From positions 1 to 7,050 of the forward strand of contig JAISDP010000230.1 of the NCBI GenBank assembly GCA_031264715.1: a stretch of 7,050 bases of DNA, given 5' to 3'. The notes under the pieces are model-generated. The model saw only the letters and a program-made list of their open reading frames with translations, was not told the origin of the DNA and did not search any database. This DNA comes from Bacteroidales bacterium (GTDB taxonomy: Bacteria; Bacteroidota; Bacteroidia; Bacteroidales; UBA4181). Made by a program: the position numbers and the translations under genes. Shown here piece by piece: positions 6,660 through 7,050 of this stretch. Every line of letters begins with the position of its first letter. Position 1 is the first letter of the stretch.

Positions 6660-6689
6660 CAAAGGTATATATTTTAATGAATCAACAAG
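6660..6689 (-). promoter_or_regulatory. Bacteroidota-type promoter for the four-gene operon
   Basis: The minus strand has TACCTTTG at 6667-6660, an exact match to the TAnnTTTG -7 element of Bacteroidota. It is preceded by an 18-base spacer and CTTG at 6689-6686, close to the TTTG/TTG -33 element at its usual distance. The predicted transcription start is near 6653, which leaves a leader of about 55 bases before the ATG at 6598. This also argues against the TTG at 6652 as a start codon. Confidence 0.75.
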
Positions 6690-6745
6690 TATCATCATCT
6701 TTTTTAGCGGTTTTGACCGAACGGGTTTTTACATGCGTAAGCCCA

Positions 6746-6773
6746 CGTATACCAACCTGTCAGGGTCGATACG
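6746..6773. promoter_or_regulatory. Imperfect inverted repeat upstream of the operon promoter
   Basis: CGTAT (6746-6750) and CAACC (6753-6757) face GGTCG (6764-6768) and ATACG (6769-6773) around a 6-base centre (TGTCAG), with a 2-base bulge (AC) on one side and one G-T pair. It lies about 57 bases upstream of the -33 element, where an activator could bind, or it is a hairpin in the 3' RNA of the upstream gene. No U-run follows on the minus strand. Confidence 0.35.
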
Positions 6774-6810
6774 CGAATTAATCCGCTTCATCGTTCACCT
6801 TATTTTTTCT

Positions 6811-6837
6811 AAAAAACAACCTCAGTAGCAGATTGTT
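6811..6837 (-). terminator. Weak rho-independent terminator candidate for the upstream gene
   Basis: On the minus strand AACAATC (6837-6831) can pair with GGTTGTT (6821-6815) using one U-G pair, with a 9-base loop, and the stem runs into four more T (6814-6811) to make a six-T run. The stem is A/T-rich, so it is weak. It lies about 120 bases after the TGA at 6960 and before the operon promoter, a sensible place to end that transcript. Confidence 0.45.
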
Positions 6838-6959
6838 GCATAAAAATTTTCCGACCCTATTGCCTCATTTTTCCGCACCAGTTTTCATCGTTTTAATTCC
6901 TGTACGAAAATCAGTAATAATGAATAAGAGAATAAACGGATCGTTCAGGAAAAGTTTTC

Positions 6960-7050
6960 TCATTGCATTTTTTCCCCGGTCTTTTTCAGGACATCATCGA
7001 CTTTCACCGGGGCTTTGTCGTCGTTCACAATGCCCCAGATATGCCGTCCC
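6960..7050 (-). CDS. C-terminal end of an unrecognised protein, cut by the window edge
   Basis: The minus strand frame beginning at 7049 gives 29 residues and a TGA at 6960-6962. The fragment starts GRHIWGIVNDDKAPVKVDDV and ends LKKTGEKMQ. The mix of charged and small hydrophobic residues, the same strand as the neighbours, and the terminator-like hairpin downstream make a real C-terminus plausible. I do not recognise the family. A 7-base inverted repeat inside it (CCCCGGT 6974-6980, ACCGGGG 7006-7012) falls in codons and is probably chance. A plus-strand reading from ATG 6920 (MNKRINGSFRKSF) overlaps it and cannot be fully excluded. Confidence 0.45.
   Translation of the reverse strand, partial: GRHIWGIVNDDKAPVKVDDVLKKTGEKMQ

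Larger units (their letters stand above)
6599..6959. other. Gene-free regulatory stretch between the unknown gene and the operon
   Basis: 361 A/T-rich bases with no credible gene. On the minus strand it holds, in order, the 3' region after the TGA at 6960, a terminator-like hairpin (6811-6837), an imperfect inverted repeat (6746-6773), a small 4+4 palindrome (TTACATGCGTAA, 6729-6740), the promoter (6660-6689) and a leader of about 55 bases ending at the ATG at 6598. A plus-strand reading from ATG 6920 stays open to the window edge but looks like the shadow of the minus-strand C-terminus. Confidence 0.6.

Noticed and set aside
6762..6858. AGGGTCG (6762-6768) and CGACCCT (6852-6858) distant inverted pair
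   Set aside because: Only 7 bases with an 83-base gap in a non-coding stretch; expected by chance.
6974..7012. CCCCGGT / ACCGGGG inverted repeat
   Set aside because: It falls inside the right-edge coding fragment with a 25-base loop and no U-run, so it is probably codon coincidence.
6920..7050. Plus-strand reading from ATG 6920 (MNKRINGSFRKSF) open to the window edge
   Set aside because: It overlaps the minus-strand C-terminal fragment, lacks a good leader or promoter, and becomes Arg/Pro/His-rich, as antisense frames do. It cannot be fully excluded at a window edge.

Overview
The window looks like chromosome of a Bacteroidales-type member of the Bacteroidota. Three things point there: a compact type B C-terminal sorting signal of the Bacteroidales style, a PorP/SprF family protein, and a Bacteroidota-style promoter (TTG, 18 bases, TAnnTTTG). 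No rRNA, tRNA, CRISPR array or insertion sequence was seen.

Layout, reading leftward because every supported gene is on the minus strand. At the right edge (6960-7050) is the C-terminus of an unrecognised protein. A 361-base gene-free stretch follows (6599-6959), holding a weak terminator-like hairpin, an imperfect inverted repeat and a good promoter. Then come four closely spaced genes: (1) a 1021-residue secreted protein with seven tandem Ig-like repeats, two SprB-like repeats and a type IX secretion (T9SS) type B sorting domain; (2) a 572-residue TPR, beta-propeller and OmpA-like peptidoglycan-binding protein resembling PorE; (3) a 329-residue PorP/SprF outer-membrane protein; (4) a 183-residue single-pass membrane protein with a C-terminal SPOR domain. 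The gaps are 27, 5 and 29 bases (21 for the first if the upstream ATG of gene 2 is used), which fits one transcript from the promoter at 6660-6689. At the left edge (1-149) is the start of a DUF3990 family gene that appears frameshifted.

How they may work together (inference): the Ig-repeat protein would be a surface or adhesin-like cargo of the type IX system. The PorP/SprF protein would be its outer-membrane partner, since SprF is needed for secretion of the type B cargo SprB in Flavobacterium johnsoniae. The OmpA-like protein would tie the assembly to peptidoglycan. The SPOR protein adds a second, inner-membrane-anchored peptidoglycan contact. The families are known. The less ordinary points are the SPOR gene at the end of the cassette, the replacement of the PorE middle domain by a Pro/Glu linker, the repeat architecture of the cargo, and the decayed DUF3990 gene.
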